From Myxococcus stipitatus (lineage in GTDB: Bacteria; Myxococcota; Myxococcia; Myxococcales; Myxococcaceae): DNA of 64,000 bases. A model generated the notes under the pieces. That model made no database searches, was not told where the DNA came from, and saw only the letters and a program-made list of their open reading frames with translations. Of this stretch, positions 41,679 to 50,045 are shown one piece after another. Both the position numbers and the translations under genes were made by a program. Numbering within the stretch: position 1 is the first letter of the stretch; each line of letters begins with the position of its first letter. Location: NCBI RefSeq assembly GCF_038561935.1, contig NZ_CP102770.1, positions 7,378,001 to 7,442,000 of the forward strand, read 5' to 3'.

Positions 41679-43130
41679 ATGGGGCGCATCTATTCGGGAT
41701 TCATGTTGGTCCTGCTCTGGGGTGTGGGGTGCGGAGTCGCGGCGGCGCCCGTGGCGACGGAGCCCATCGAGCGACATGTGGACGGTTCGCGGATCAAGGC
41801 CAAGGCAGTCTCCACGGAGGACGGCCTGCGATGGTTCCAGCAGTTCTACGACAGCCAGCGACAAGAGCCTTGTCTCTGGCAGAAGGCGGCGCCTGACGGC
41901 GCGTACTATTGCGTGGGAATCACCGCCGGCCACCTCAGGGTCATCAGTAGAACCAGCCAGGAGAACAACTACGCCGACGACCGCTGCACCCTCCCCTTGC
42001 TCTACTTCAGCCAGGCGCCACGCCCCGACACCCTCATTCCGATGGGGGGTGGAACCTGCGATGAACCTCAACGCTTCCACTCCCTGGGGAAGGTCTGGGG
42101 ACAGGGCTACTACCACCTGGAACCCAACGGAGAATGCATCCTGGACGTGCGCCATGCCAACGCGCTGTACCCCCTGGGGCCTGTCGTGGAGCCTGGCGAC
42201 TCCTTCGTTCGTGGAACCCTTCGGGAGAAACAGCGTGGCAGGGGCATCAAGGCTTTCGTCATCGCGGGCGAGGATGGGTCTGAGAGCTTCCAATCCCTGC
42301 ACGACACCACCCACGCGACGGAGTGTCCCGTCCACCTGGCGCGTGACGGGAAGTTTCGATGCCTGCCCGTCGACGAACCCATGGGCGTGAGCGACGCCGT
42401 TTCAGTGGAGCCGACCTGCACCGAACGCGCGCTCGCGACGTTGTTCCGCGTGGCATGCACCCCTCCTCGCTTCGCGTTGCTCTCCGACAACGAGGAGGCA
42501 TGCCATCCCGAGGTCTCCGTCATCGCGGTCGGCGAGGAGGTCCGCTATCCCTTTACGTACCCTGTAAACAGCTCCACCTGCATGCAGTTCGCCCCTGGGC
42601 CCGGGTACACGAGCTACTATCGTACAGGCGCTGAACTTCCCGCCAGGAATTGGCCCGAGGCAAAGGAACTCGACCTTGAGGTTCATGGCCGACTCACCGT
42701 GCGAGGCATGGAGGTGGGTGGAGCGGTGAAGATACCCACGGAGCTCTTCGACTCCGCGTTGGGTGTCCGCTGCACCTTCGAGCGAGTCCCAGACGGCACA
42801 CTCCGGTGCATCCCGTTTACCGGTGCCACACTCTCCCAGATCCGGTACTTCGCGGATGCGGCCTGCACGACTCCGGTCACTCCCAGGTATCGTATCGCCT
42901 GCACCGCCGACCGCTATGCCACCCTTCATGACGCTTCGGGGCCCACTGCTGGCGTCCGTGTCTACAACCTGGGGCCGCGACACGAAGGGACTGTCTATAT
43001 CAGCCCAAGCGCCGGGCCCCCGTACACCTCATGCATGGAGATAGTGAGAAAGCCTCAGGACGCCTACTACCTGCTCGGGGCGGAGGTCGACTCCACGTCG
43101 TTGGTCCAGGGAATCGAGACCATGAACTGA
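41679..43130 (+). CDS. Cys-rich secreted protein with three internal repeats
   Basis: 483 residues; GAGGGG lies 7 nt before ATG 41679. The signal ends VGCG, a possible lipobox. I do not recognise the family. Three divergent modules share C-x6/8-DG-x3-C-x-P, then an acidic loop and another Cys: PCLWQKAAPDGAYYCVG, CPVHLARDGKFRCLP and CTFERVPDGTLRCIP, each followed by (F/Y)xxxxC and an xYRIAC or xFRVAC strand. Paired cysteines suggest disulfide-stapled beta modules outside the cytoplasm. Confidence 0.7.
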   Translation: MGRIYSGFMLVLLWGVGCGVAAAPVATEPIERHVDGSRIKAKAVSTEDGLRWFQQFYDSQRQEPCLWQKAAPDGAYYCVGITAGHLRVISRTSQENNYADDRCTLPLLYFSQAPRPDTLIPMGGGTCDEPQRFHSLGKVWGQGYYHLEPNGECILDVRHANALYPLGPVVEPGDSFVRGTLREKQRGRGIKAFVIAGEDGSESFQSLHDTTHATECPVHLARDGKFRCLPVDEPMGVSDAVSVEPTCTERALATLFRVACTPPRFALLSDNEEACHPEVSVIAVGEEVRYPFTYPVNSSTCMQFAPGPGYTSYYRTGAELPARNWPEAKELDLEVHGRLTVRGMEVGGAVKIPTELFDSALGVRCTFERVPDGTLRCIPFTGATLSQIRYFADAACTTPVTPRYRIACTADRYATLHDASGPTAGVRVYNLGPRHEGTVYISPSAGPPYTSCMEIVRKPQDAYYLLGAEVDSTSLVQGIETMN

Positions 43131-43483
43131 CGAAGCCCCTGCTTCGACAGCCAAGAAGCGGGCGCATTGGCTGTCAGGCACTCCGGGTTGGCGGCCATCA
43201 CCCTGCTTCGGCTCCGTAGAGCTTGGAGTCGATGAACTGAGTGATGCGCGGCCCCGCCACCTGTTCCTGGCGGGGCCGTCACTCATGAGTCCTTTCTGGC
43301 CCCTCTGAGCGACGTGCCCCGGCGTCCTCTGGGAATGTCTGCTCGACGACTCGGCCCAACCCCAGACGCAGGAGGTCTTTTGACTGGTGAGCACATCCCG
43401 CCACCGCGCGACCTTTCCATGCGGAGGCGAGAGGTTTTCCGGAGACCGTGTCCGGGAGCGATGTGAGCCCCGGAGCCCCAGAC
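43131..43483. other. intergenic region, about 350 bp, no gene seen
   Basis: Apart from the terminator hairpin at 43249-43278, nothing coding is supported here. The last ~200 bp must hold the promoter of the terpene synthase gene. ACTCATGAGT, a perfect 10-bp palindrome, lies just after the hairpin. Confidence 0.6.
43249..43278 (+). terminator. hairpin terminator
   Basis: Perfect 11-bp stem CGGCCCCGCCA/TGGCGGGGCCG with an 8-nt loop (CCTGTTCC), downstream of the Cys-rich protein gene. Confidence 0.6.
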
Positions 43484-44560
43484 ATGGCCCCCTTGACGGC
43501 GCATCAAGGATTGTCACTCTACTGCCCTATCCCTCCCGCCATTCATCCCCGCGCGGAAGCAGTAGAAGCCATGACCCAGGAATGGACCGCGCGCCAGCGC
43601 CTCTACGTCGACAAGCGCGGACTGCTGCGCCTCTCCCGCCTTCGAGCCGGGGAGTTCGTCTCACGCATCATGCCGTCGGGCTCCGAGCCCGCGCTGCAAG
43701 TCGCCGTCGACTTCTTCGTCTGGCTCTTCGCGTTCGATGACGCCTTCTGCGACGAAGACGCCTTCGGACAACCGCCCCACGGCATGGCCGCCTACGCGGG
43801 CCTCCTGGGACATCTGCTGGACTCCCCCCAGACACGCATCCTCCCCGAAGACCCCTTTGCCCAGAGCCTGAGAGGGCTCCAACAACGACTGGTCCGTCAC
43901 GCGAGCCCCGTGCAGCTCCACCGTTGGTCCGACGCCGTCCGAGGCTATCTCCACGGCCAGGTCTGGGAGGCCGCCAATCGCGATGCCCAACGCGTCTGCG
44001 ACCTCGAGACATACATCACGCTGCGACTCTACAGCGGCGCGGTGATGGCGTGCCCCACGCTCATCGACGTCGTCAATGGACAGGAATTGTCCGCCGAGGA
44101 GCTGTCACGCCCCCTGGTTCGCGCGGCGAGCGAAGTCGCCGCGACCCTCGTCATCTGGGACAACGACCTCATCTCCCACCAGAAGGAGCTGCACACCCGC
44201 GGCGAGCTGCACAACCTCCTCACGGTGCTGATGCACGCGCGCCGCTGCTCGGAAGCCGAAGCCAGACACGAGGCCCTGCGCATGCGCGACGCGCTGATGG
44301 CGCTGCTCCTGCGGCTGCTGGCCCAGGGACAAGCGGAGGCCAGCCGCCCGCTGTCGATGTACCTGAAGGGCCTGGGGCACTTCGTACGCGCGAACATCGA
44401 CTGGAGCAATGTCTCCGGCCGCTACTTCGACCCGGAGCTTCGCGCCCCCACGGACAACGTCATGGCGTGCGAAGTCCCCACCCGGGACGCAGTGACACTG
44501 ACGCCACTGCCCATCGCCTCGGTTCAGTGGTGGTGGGAATGCCTGTCGCCGGAGAAGTGA
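43484..44560 (+). CDS. class I terpene synthase
   Basis: 358 residues from ATG 43484 (GGAG 8 nt upstream); GTG 43448 would add 12 residues. Both metal-diphosphate sites of microbial terpene cyclases are present: aspartate-rich F-D85-D-AFC-D-E, and NSE triad N227-D-LI-S231-HQ-K-E235. The C-terminal R313-Y314 pair (WSNVSGRYF) contacts diphosphate. It ionises a prenyl diphosphate, probably farnesyl (sesquiterpene), and cyclises it. No P450 or prenyltransferase gene adjoins it, so a hydrocarbon or simple alcohol product is plausible. It converges on the DTW gene with a 7-bp gap. Confidence 0.88.
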   Translation: MAPLTAHQGLSLYCPIPPAIHPRAEAVEAMTQEWTARQRLYVDKRGLLRLSRLRAGEFVSRIMPSGSEPALQVAVDFFVWLFAFDDAFCDEDAFGQPPHGMAAYAGLLGHLLDSPQTRILPEDPFAQSLRGLQQRLVRHASPVQLHRWSDAVRGYLHGQVWEAANRDAQRVCDLETYITLRLYSGAVMACPTLIDVVNGQELSAEELSRPLVRAASEVAATLVIWDNDLISHQKELHTRGELHNLLTVLMHARRCSEAEARHEALRMRDALMALLLRLLAQGQAEASRPLSMYLKGLGHFVRANIDWSNVSGRYFDPELRAPTDNVMACEVPTRDAVTLTPLPIASVQWWWECLSPEK

Positions 44561-44567
44561 GCGCCCT

Positions 44568-45137
44568 TCAATACAACGTGCCGCACGCGGCGATGCGCTG
44601 GACCCGGAGCGCGGCGAGCCGCTCCAACGGCTCCGCCACCTCCCGCCCCTCCAGCGCCTCCACGGCTCGCGCGACGGCATCCAGCGTGGACATGCCCGAG
44701 GGATGCGAAGGCTCGCGGAGCCGGAGCAGGCCCGGCTCCGGCGGGGGCAGGACCAGGCGAGGCAGGGCTCGCAGCTCGGGCAGCCGCTGCGTCATCCGCC
44801 GCGCCTGCGACCAGCTCGCATCCAACACCACGAGCTGCCGCGGCGGCGGTGCATCCGGGGGCGCCGTGGGGCCATCCGGGTAGAGCAGCCAGGTCCCCGG
44901 CTCCGAGAGCAGCTCCAGGTCCGTCCCACTGGGCGCGCCGTGGATGATGACCTGCGAGTTCGGCATCGCCAGCGCCGCCACCCGGCCCGTGTTGCTCTTC
45001 TTCGCGATCTCCATCACGTGCTGAAGCAGGAGGATTCGCGTCCGTGTCTGAACCTGGGGAATCTCGGCACACAGACACAGGTGACGAGACAGGTTGCAAC
45101 GGGAGCAACGAGGGCGACTGGCAAGACGTGAAGACAT
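44568..45137 (-). CDS. DTW-domain tRNA-uridine aminocarboxypropyltransferase
   Basis: 189 residues. N-terminal zinc-type cysteines (RPRCSRCNLSRHLCLC), then the family helices ILLLQHVMEIAKKSNTGR, the SAM-binding LDASWSQARRM (DTW motif as D-A-S-W) and HPSGMSTLDAVARAVE. TapT/YfiP enzymes transfer the aminocarboxypropyl group of SAM to a tRNA uridine, giving acp3U. Length is typical of the short bacterial form. GGGGG precedes ATG 45137. Confidence 0.88.
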   Translation of the reverse strand: MSSRLASRPRCSRCNLSRHLCLCAEIPQVQTRTRILLLQHVMEIAKKSNTGRVAALAMPNSQVIIHGAPSGTDLELLSEPGTWLLYPDGPTAPPDAPPPRQLVVLDASWSQARRMTQRLPELRALPRLVLPPPEPGLLRLREPSHPSGMSTLDAVARAVEALEGREVAEPLERLAALRVQRIAACGTLY

Positions 45138-45353
45138 CCCCCGACATCATCGTCCGGCCGAGGGTGGAACAGAAGCGCTCAGTTCCCCGCATCCCATATC
45201 CGGGCAGCCCCACCCCGCTTGTGGGAATCCAGGGAAGCCCCCGCACTCGCTCGCCGAGGACACCGCCCCTGGCATCTCGCTTGCTCAAGAGTCAGGCCAG
45301 CCTGGCCACCGGGTGGCTTCGGGCACCGTATCTCGCCTGAGTTGGAGTGCTGG

Positions 45354-47780
45354 ATGACGCGCCTTCCTCATGAGTTCCGCCTCGCCGTGCGCCGCCTGCG
45401 CGACAGCCCCGGCTTCACCCTGGTGGCGGTCCTGACACTGGCGCTCGGAGTGGGCGCCAACAGCGCCATCTTCAGCGTGGTGGACGCAGTCTTGCTGCGG
45501 CCCCTCCCCATGGAGGCCCCCGAGCAGCTCGTCCGCCTGTACAGCGGCAGCGGGTACGAGGACCACGGGCCCTCCTCTCCGCCCGACTTCCTCGACATGC
45601 GAGCCCAGTCCCGCTCCTTCTCAGGCATGGTGGCGCTGCGCACGACCCAGTTGAGCCTCGGAGGGGAAGGCGTGGTGCCCGAGCGGCTCCGAGGCACCAC
45701 CAGCACCGCGGACTTCTTCGAGGTGATGGGCTCTCGCGTGGCGCTCGGTCGGGCCTTCCGACAGGAGGACTCTCAACCGGGGCAGGAGCGTGTGGTGGTG
45801 CTGAGCCATGGGCTGTGGAGCCGCCTGTTTCAAGCCAGCCCCGAGGTGCTCGGCCGAACGCTCTGGATTGGAGGCGTGCGCCACTCCGTGGTGGGCGTGG
45901 CTCGCGAGGGCTTCGACTTCCCCGAGCAGACCCAGCTCTGGGTGCCCGCCGTCCAGGACGAGGGGTTCACGTCGCCGGGTGCCCGCGGCAATCGCTCCCA
46001 GCGAATCTACGCGCGGCTGAAGCCCGGCGTCCGCCTGGAGGCGGCCCAAGCGGATGTGGCCGGCGTGGCCGCGCGCCTGGCACAGGAGAACCCGCGCTCG
46101 AACACTGGCATCCGAGCCCTGGTGGAGCCGCTGCGGGACTCCCTGGTGGGGAACGTGAAGCCCGCGCTGCTCCTGCTCCTCGGGGCGGTGGGGCTGGTGC
46201 TGCTCATCGCGTGCGCCAACCTCTCCAACCTGCTCCTCGCCCGCGCGGTGAGCCGCCGAGGTGAGCTGTCCGTGCGCCTGGCCCTGGGCGCGAGCCGAGG
46301 CGACATCATCCGACAGCTCCTCGTCGAGAGCATGGTGCTGGCGGGGATGGGCTCGCTCGCGGGCATCCTCTTGTCGGGCTGGTTGCTGGATGTCCTCCTG
46401 GGCCTGTCGCCCCAGGGCATTCCAGGGCTCGAGCACGTGGCCATCGACGCGCGAAGCCTCGCCTTCACCTGTGGCCTGGGGTTGCTCACCGCGCTCCTGT
46501 TCGGATGGCTGCCCGCGCTCCAGGCTTCACGGGAGCATCCCGCCGCCAGCCTCCGGGACGTGGGCGCGAAGGGAAGCACGCGAGGTGGAGGCCGCGCGCG
46601 ACAGGCGCTCATCGTCGGGGAGACGGCGCTCGCGATGGTGCTGCTTGTCTGTGGTGGGTTGCTGCTCAAGAGCTTCCACCACCTGCGGGAGGTGGACCCC
46701 GGCTTCCGCCCGGAGGGGGCGCTCGCCTTCGAGCTGGACCTGCCGGATTCCACCTATGGCTGGGCCACCCCCGCGACGCGGGACTTCTACGACGGACTGC
46801 TGGAGCGGCTGCGGGCGCTTCCCGGCGTCGAGGCCGTAGGCGCCGTCCAGGGGCTCCCGCTGGGGGGCCGCAACCTCATCTCCACCCTGCGCGACCTGGC
46901 CTTGCCGGAGCCTCCGCCCGGTGAGGAGCCAGTCACCCAGGTGAGCATCGTGACACCGGGCTATGCGCAGGCCCTGGGGTTGAGGCTGGTGCGAGGCCGG
47001 TGGCTGGAGTCCGGCGACGGCGCGAGTGAGGGGCATCGCGCGGTGCTCCTCAGCGAGGAGGCCGCCCGCCGCTACTGGCCCGGGCAGGACCCCATGGGAC
47101 GAGAGGTGGAGGTCGGCGCCGACTTCGGCAACGGCCGCCTTGGAGGACGGGTGGTGGGCATCGTGGGTGACGTGCGCCACGAAGGGCTCTCCAAGGCGCC
47201 CTTCCCTCAAGTCTATGCGCCCTTCACCCAGGCGCTCGGCGGGCGGATGACGGTGGTGCTCCGGACGAAGGACGCGCCGCTCACCCTCGCGGAGCCGGTG
47301 CGCGCGGAGGTGCGGGCACTCGACGCCAGCCTGCCCGTGGGCAACCTGCGGCCCCTGGAGGCACTGGTGGGCGAGGCGCTGTCCCAGCCGCGCTTCTACA
47401 TGCTGGTGACGACCGCTTTCGCGGCGCTGGCGCTGACGCTGGCGGCCGTGGGGCTGTCCGGGGTCATCGCGCATGCGGTGAGCCACCGGACGCGGGAGTT
47501 CGGCATCCGCATGGCGCTGGGCGCACGGGGCGGAGAGATTCTCAAGGGGGTGATGGGGCAGTACCTGCGGCTGACGCTGTGTGGACTCGCCGTCGGGCTC
47601 GGGTTGGCCTTCGCCGCCACCCGGATGATGGCGGGGCTGGTGTATGGCGTCGGGCCTTCGGACCCGCTGACGTACGTCTGCGCCTCCGCGCTCCTGGCTT
47701 CCGTGGCGCTGGTGGCCAGCTATGTGCCGGCCCTCCGCGCCACCCGGGTCGACCCCCTCATCGCCCTGCGCGGGGATTGA
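45354..47780 (+). CDS. ADOP-type MacB/FtsX duplicated permease
   Basis: 808 residues, GGAG 6 nt before ATG 45354. Layout: short N-terminal segment, TM1 (~20-42), MacB periplasmic core (~50-250), three TM helices of the first FtsX domain (~280-400), then TM, a second periplasmic core (~450-670) and a final FtsX block (~690-800, ending ALRATRVDPLIALRGD). This doubled permease without a fused ATPase is the acidobacterial duplicated orphan permease type, common in myxobacteria. No ATPase gene adjoins it. Substrate unknown. Confidence 0.88.
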   Translation: MTRLPHEFRLAVRRLRDSPGFTLVAVLTLALGVGANSAIFSVVDAVLLRPLPMEAPEQLVRLYSGSGYEDHGPSSPPDFLDMRAQSRSFSGMVALRTTQLSLGGEGVVPERLRGTTSTADFFEVMGSRVALGRAFRQEDSQPGQERVVVLSHGLWSRLFQASPEVLGRTLWIGGVRHSVVGVAREGFDFPEQTQLWVPAVQDEGFTSPGARGNRSQRIYARLKPGVRLEAAQADVAGVAARLAQENPRSNTGIRALVEPLRDSLVGNVKPALLLLLGAVGLVLLIACANLSNLLLARAVSRRGELSVRLALGASRGDIIRQLLVESMVLAGMGSLAGILLSGWLLDVLLGLSPQGIPGLEHVAIDARSLAFTCGLGLLTALLFGWLPALQASREHPAASLRDVGAKGSTRGGGRARQALIVGETALAMVLLVCGGLLLKSFHHLREVDPGFRPEGALAFELDLPDSTYGWATPATRDFYDGLLERLRALPGVEAVGAVQGLPLGGRNLISTLRDLALPEPPPGEEPVTQVSIVTPGYAQALGLRLVRGRWLESGDGASEGHRAVLLSEEAARRYWPGQDPMGREVEVGADFGNGRLGGRVVGIVGDVRHEGLSKAPFPQVYAPFTQALGGRMTVVLRTKDAPLTLAEPVRAEVRALDASLPVGNLRPLEALVGEALSQPRFYMLVTTAFAALALTLAAVGLSGVIAHAVSHRTREFGIRMALGARGGEILKGVMGQYLRLTLCGLAVGLGLAFAATRMMAGLVYGVGPSDPLTYVCASALLASVALVASYVPALRATRVDPLIALRGD

Positions 47781-48013
47781 GCGTCGCACTCCACCGTGCA
47801 GCCGAATGCACAGGCACGACCCACCCGTGTGCCCGCCCTTGCACACACGGTTGAATCCCCTCGTCCCGCGAGGCCCTTCGCGCCGATGGCACCCACGATG
47901 CACTGAGCCATGGAGGCTCGTTCCCTCCAGCCAAGGTGAGGCATCATGCCCTGGCCCCTGAGGGGACGGTCGGACGGCGAATCACGCCGCTTCCGGTTCG
48001 CGAAAGGGTGGCC

Positions 48014-49030
48014 ATGGAGTCGGCGTCTGGCGTCCTGCTGTTCATCTTGGTCTGCGGTCCCATCCCCCTCGTGTGGGGGCTCAAGCTCCTGGTGAGTCGG
48101 AGCTCCTCGCCGCTCGCGCGCTTCGCCGGGGCCATCCTGGCGCTGGGCGGTGGCGCGGTGACGGGGCTCGTGGCCTGGCTCATCCACGAGTTGACCACGA
48201 GCAGCTTCTCGAAGGGACGCGTCCTGCGGCTCCAAGGTCGCGCCCGCGTGGCGCGCCGAGCCCTCGGTCAAGGCTGGACGGACGACGCCGTGCCCGACCT
48301 CTCGGGGCTCTCGGCCTGGCAGCGAACGGTGCTGGGCGAGGCGTGGCTGTACTCGGCGGGGATGGAGCATGCGTCGGTCCCTGCCTTCTCGAAGCTGTCG
48401 CTCAAGCTCTCCGCGCTGGGGGCGCCGTCGGCGCTGCTCGAGGACTGCCACCTCGCGGCCCTGGACGAGGTCCGCCATGCCCGAAGGTGCTTCGCCATGG
48501 CCCGCGCCTACTCGGGAATGCCGTGGACCGCGGGGACACTCCCAGCGCTCGCACAGGCCGCTTCACAGCCGCTTCCCACCGGCACGGAGAACGACTGGGC
48601 TCGACTGGTCCGAGGTTCACTCCTGGATGGGTGCTTGAGCGAGGGGCTCGCCTCACGCGTCGCCGAAGAGGGCGCGAGCCGGGCCACGGACCCCGTCGTG
48701 CGAGAGACATTGTTGGTCATCGCCGAGGACGAGGGGCGCCACGCGGAGCTGGGTTGGGACGTCCTCGACTTCGCCCTGGAGCGAGGTGGCCGGAGCGCGA
48801 GGGACGCCCTGCGACAGGCCCTCTCGGAGCTGGACTCACGGCAGGCCCCCGCCATGCCTCCCATCCCTGGCGTCGATGAGGCGTTCCTCGCGCGAAACGG
48901 CCTGCTCCCCCAAGCGGAGCTGGGACGCCTGATGCGCCTGTGCATCGAGGCCACCCGCGCCCGGGCCGAAGCCCTGCTCGCCCCGTCGCCCTCCGAGCAC
49001 CGTTTGAGCTTTCAGCAACATCCCGTCTAG
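48014..49030 (+). CDS. membrane-anchored ferritin-like di-iron protein
   Basis: 338 residues. One or two TM helices at ~5-60 precede a helical domain with ferritin-like ligands: Glu in GEAWLYSAGMEHA, E152-xx-H155 (LDEVRHARR), Glu in GCLSEGLASRVAEE, and E240-xx-H243 (EDEGRHAELG). Two ExxH pairs in a four-helix arrangement suggest a di-iron site, as in oxidases or oxygenases; the substrate is unknown. It follows the permease gene by 233 bp that hold no other gene I can support. Confidence 0.72.
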   Translation: MESASGVLLFILVCGPIPLVWGLKLLVSRSSSPLARFAGAILALGGGAVTGLVAWLIHELTTSSFSKGRVLRLQGRARVARRALGQGWTDDAVPDLSGLSAWQRTVLGEAWLYSAGMEHASVPAFSKLSLKLSALGAPSALLEDCHLAALDEVRHARRCFAMARAYSGMPWTAGTLPALAQAASQPLPTGTENDWARLVRGSLLDGCLSEGLASRVAEEGASRATDPVVRETLLVIAEDEGRHAELGWDVLDFALERGGRSARDALRQALSELDSRQAPAMPPIPGVDEAFLARNGLLPQAELGRLMRLCIEATRARAEALLAPSPSEHRLSFQQHPV

Positions 49031-49096
49031 CATCGGGGCCGCCTTGGGGACGCGGCACGCGGGGGCCCCTTCGACAGCGGCAGACAGGATGGACTC

Positions 49097-49900
49097 GTGA
49101 AGGTTCTCCACCCGGGCCAGACACCTCAGACGCTGCTCCAGCTCCGCCCGCTCGCCGGCAGCATCCAGCGCATCGCCGTGCGTTCAGAAACCAACATCTC
49201 CGTGCGCCATTCCGGCCGCACGCGCGAGCTGCCCTCGCCTCCCGGCATCCAGATGAACCTCACCGTGGAGGTCTCTCGCATCGCCCCGGATGGAGAGATT
49301 CACTACCGCTTCGCGCTGGACCAGATGGACCTGCTCGTGAAGGCGGGCACGCCCCAGAAGGAGGCGGAGGCCCTTCGCGCCGAGCTCGCGCCCCTCCCTG
49401 GCCTGCGCGGCGAGGGGCGCGTGAGCCCCGACGGCCGCTCGAGTCACTTCCACGCGGCGCTCCCCTCCGACCTTGCCCCGCACCTCCGCGAGCCCCTCCA
49501 ACAGCTCCTCAAGACGTTGGGCGGCATGGGCACGTTCCTCCCTTCGTCCCCGGTGGGGCTGGGAGCGCGCTGGGAACACCAGACACCCACGCCTCCCTCC
49601 ACCACCACGGTGGAGCTCAAACGTCTGGAGAAGCAGGAGGTGGGATTGAAGTTGGAGCTGTACGCCCCACCCTCCTCCACCGAACCCCGCACCCAGAGCC
49701 GGGGGGCGGGGGGCTGTGTGATGAGCTTGGACAGACTCTGGCCCCTCCAATACGAGCTGGAGGTGGAGACCCACACGCAAGTCCAATCCCAGGACGACGG
49801 GCCCCCCAGACGTCTGGAGACCACCACCCACCTTCGCATGCGAATGCGGGAGCGCTCCTTCACTTCTCCCCTTCTGCGTCCTTCCGCCTACCTGCGTTGA
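49097..49900 (+). CDS. hypothetical protein, DUF6263-like
   Basis: 267 residues, GTG start with AGGA 8 nt upstream. No signal peptide is visible at this start. Beta-rich sequence (GSIQRIAVRSETNISVRHSGR, MNLTVEVSRIAPDGEIHYRFAL, GRVSPDGRSSHF, GLGARWEHQ, ELEVETHTQVQ, TTTHLRMRMR) resembles DUF6263-type proteins. Function unknown. Confidence 0.65.
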   Translation: MKVLHPGQTPQTLLQLRPLAGSIQRIAVRSETNISVRHSGRTRELPSPPGIQMNLTVEVSRIAPDGEIHYRFALDQMDLLVKAGTPQKEAEALRAELAPLPGLRGEGRVSPDGRSSHFHAALPSDLAPHLREPLQQLLKTLGGMGTFLPSSPVGLGARWEHQTPTPPSTTTVELKRLEKQEVGLKLELYAPPSSTEPRTQSRGAGGCVMSLDRLWPLQYELEVETHTQVQSQDDGPPRRLETTTHLRMRMRERSFTSPLLRPSAYLR

Positions 49901-50045
49901 ATGGGTGGATTCAAATGGACCCACGCAACTCCAGACCCTCGATTCCAGACAAACAAAGAGGAGTCCCGCGCTCGCACTGACGTCGGCATGGGGGGAGCTC
50001 CGTGCTTCATCACGGCTCGTTGCAAGGCTGGCAGAGAGGTGCACG

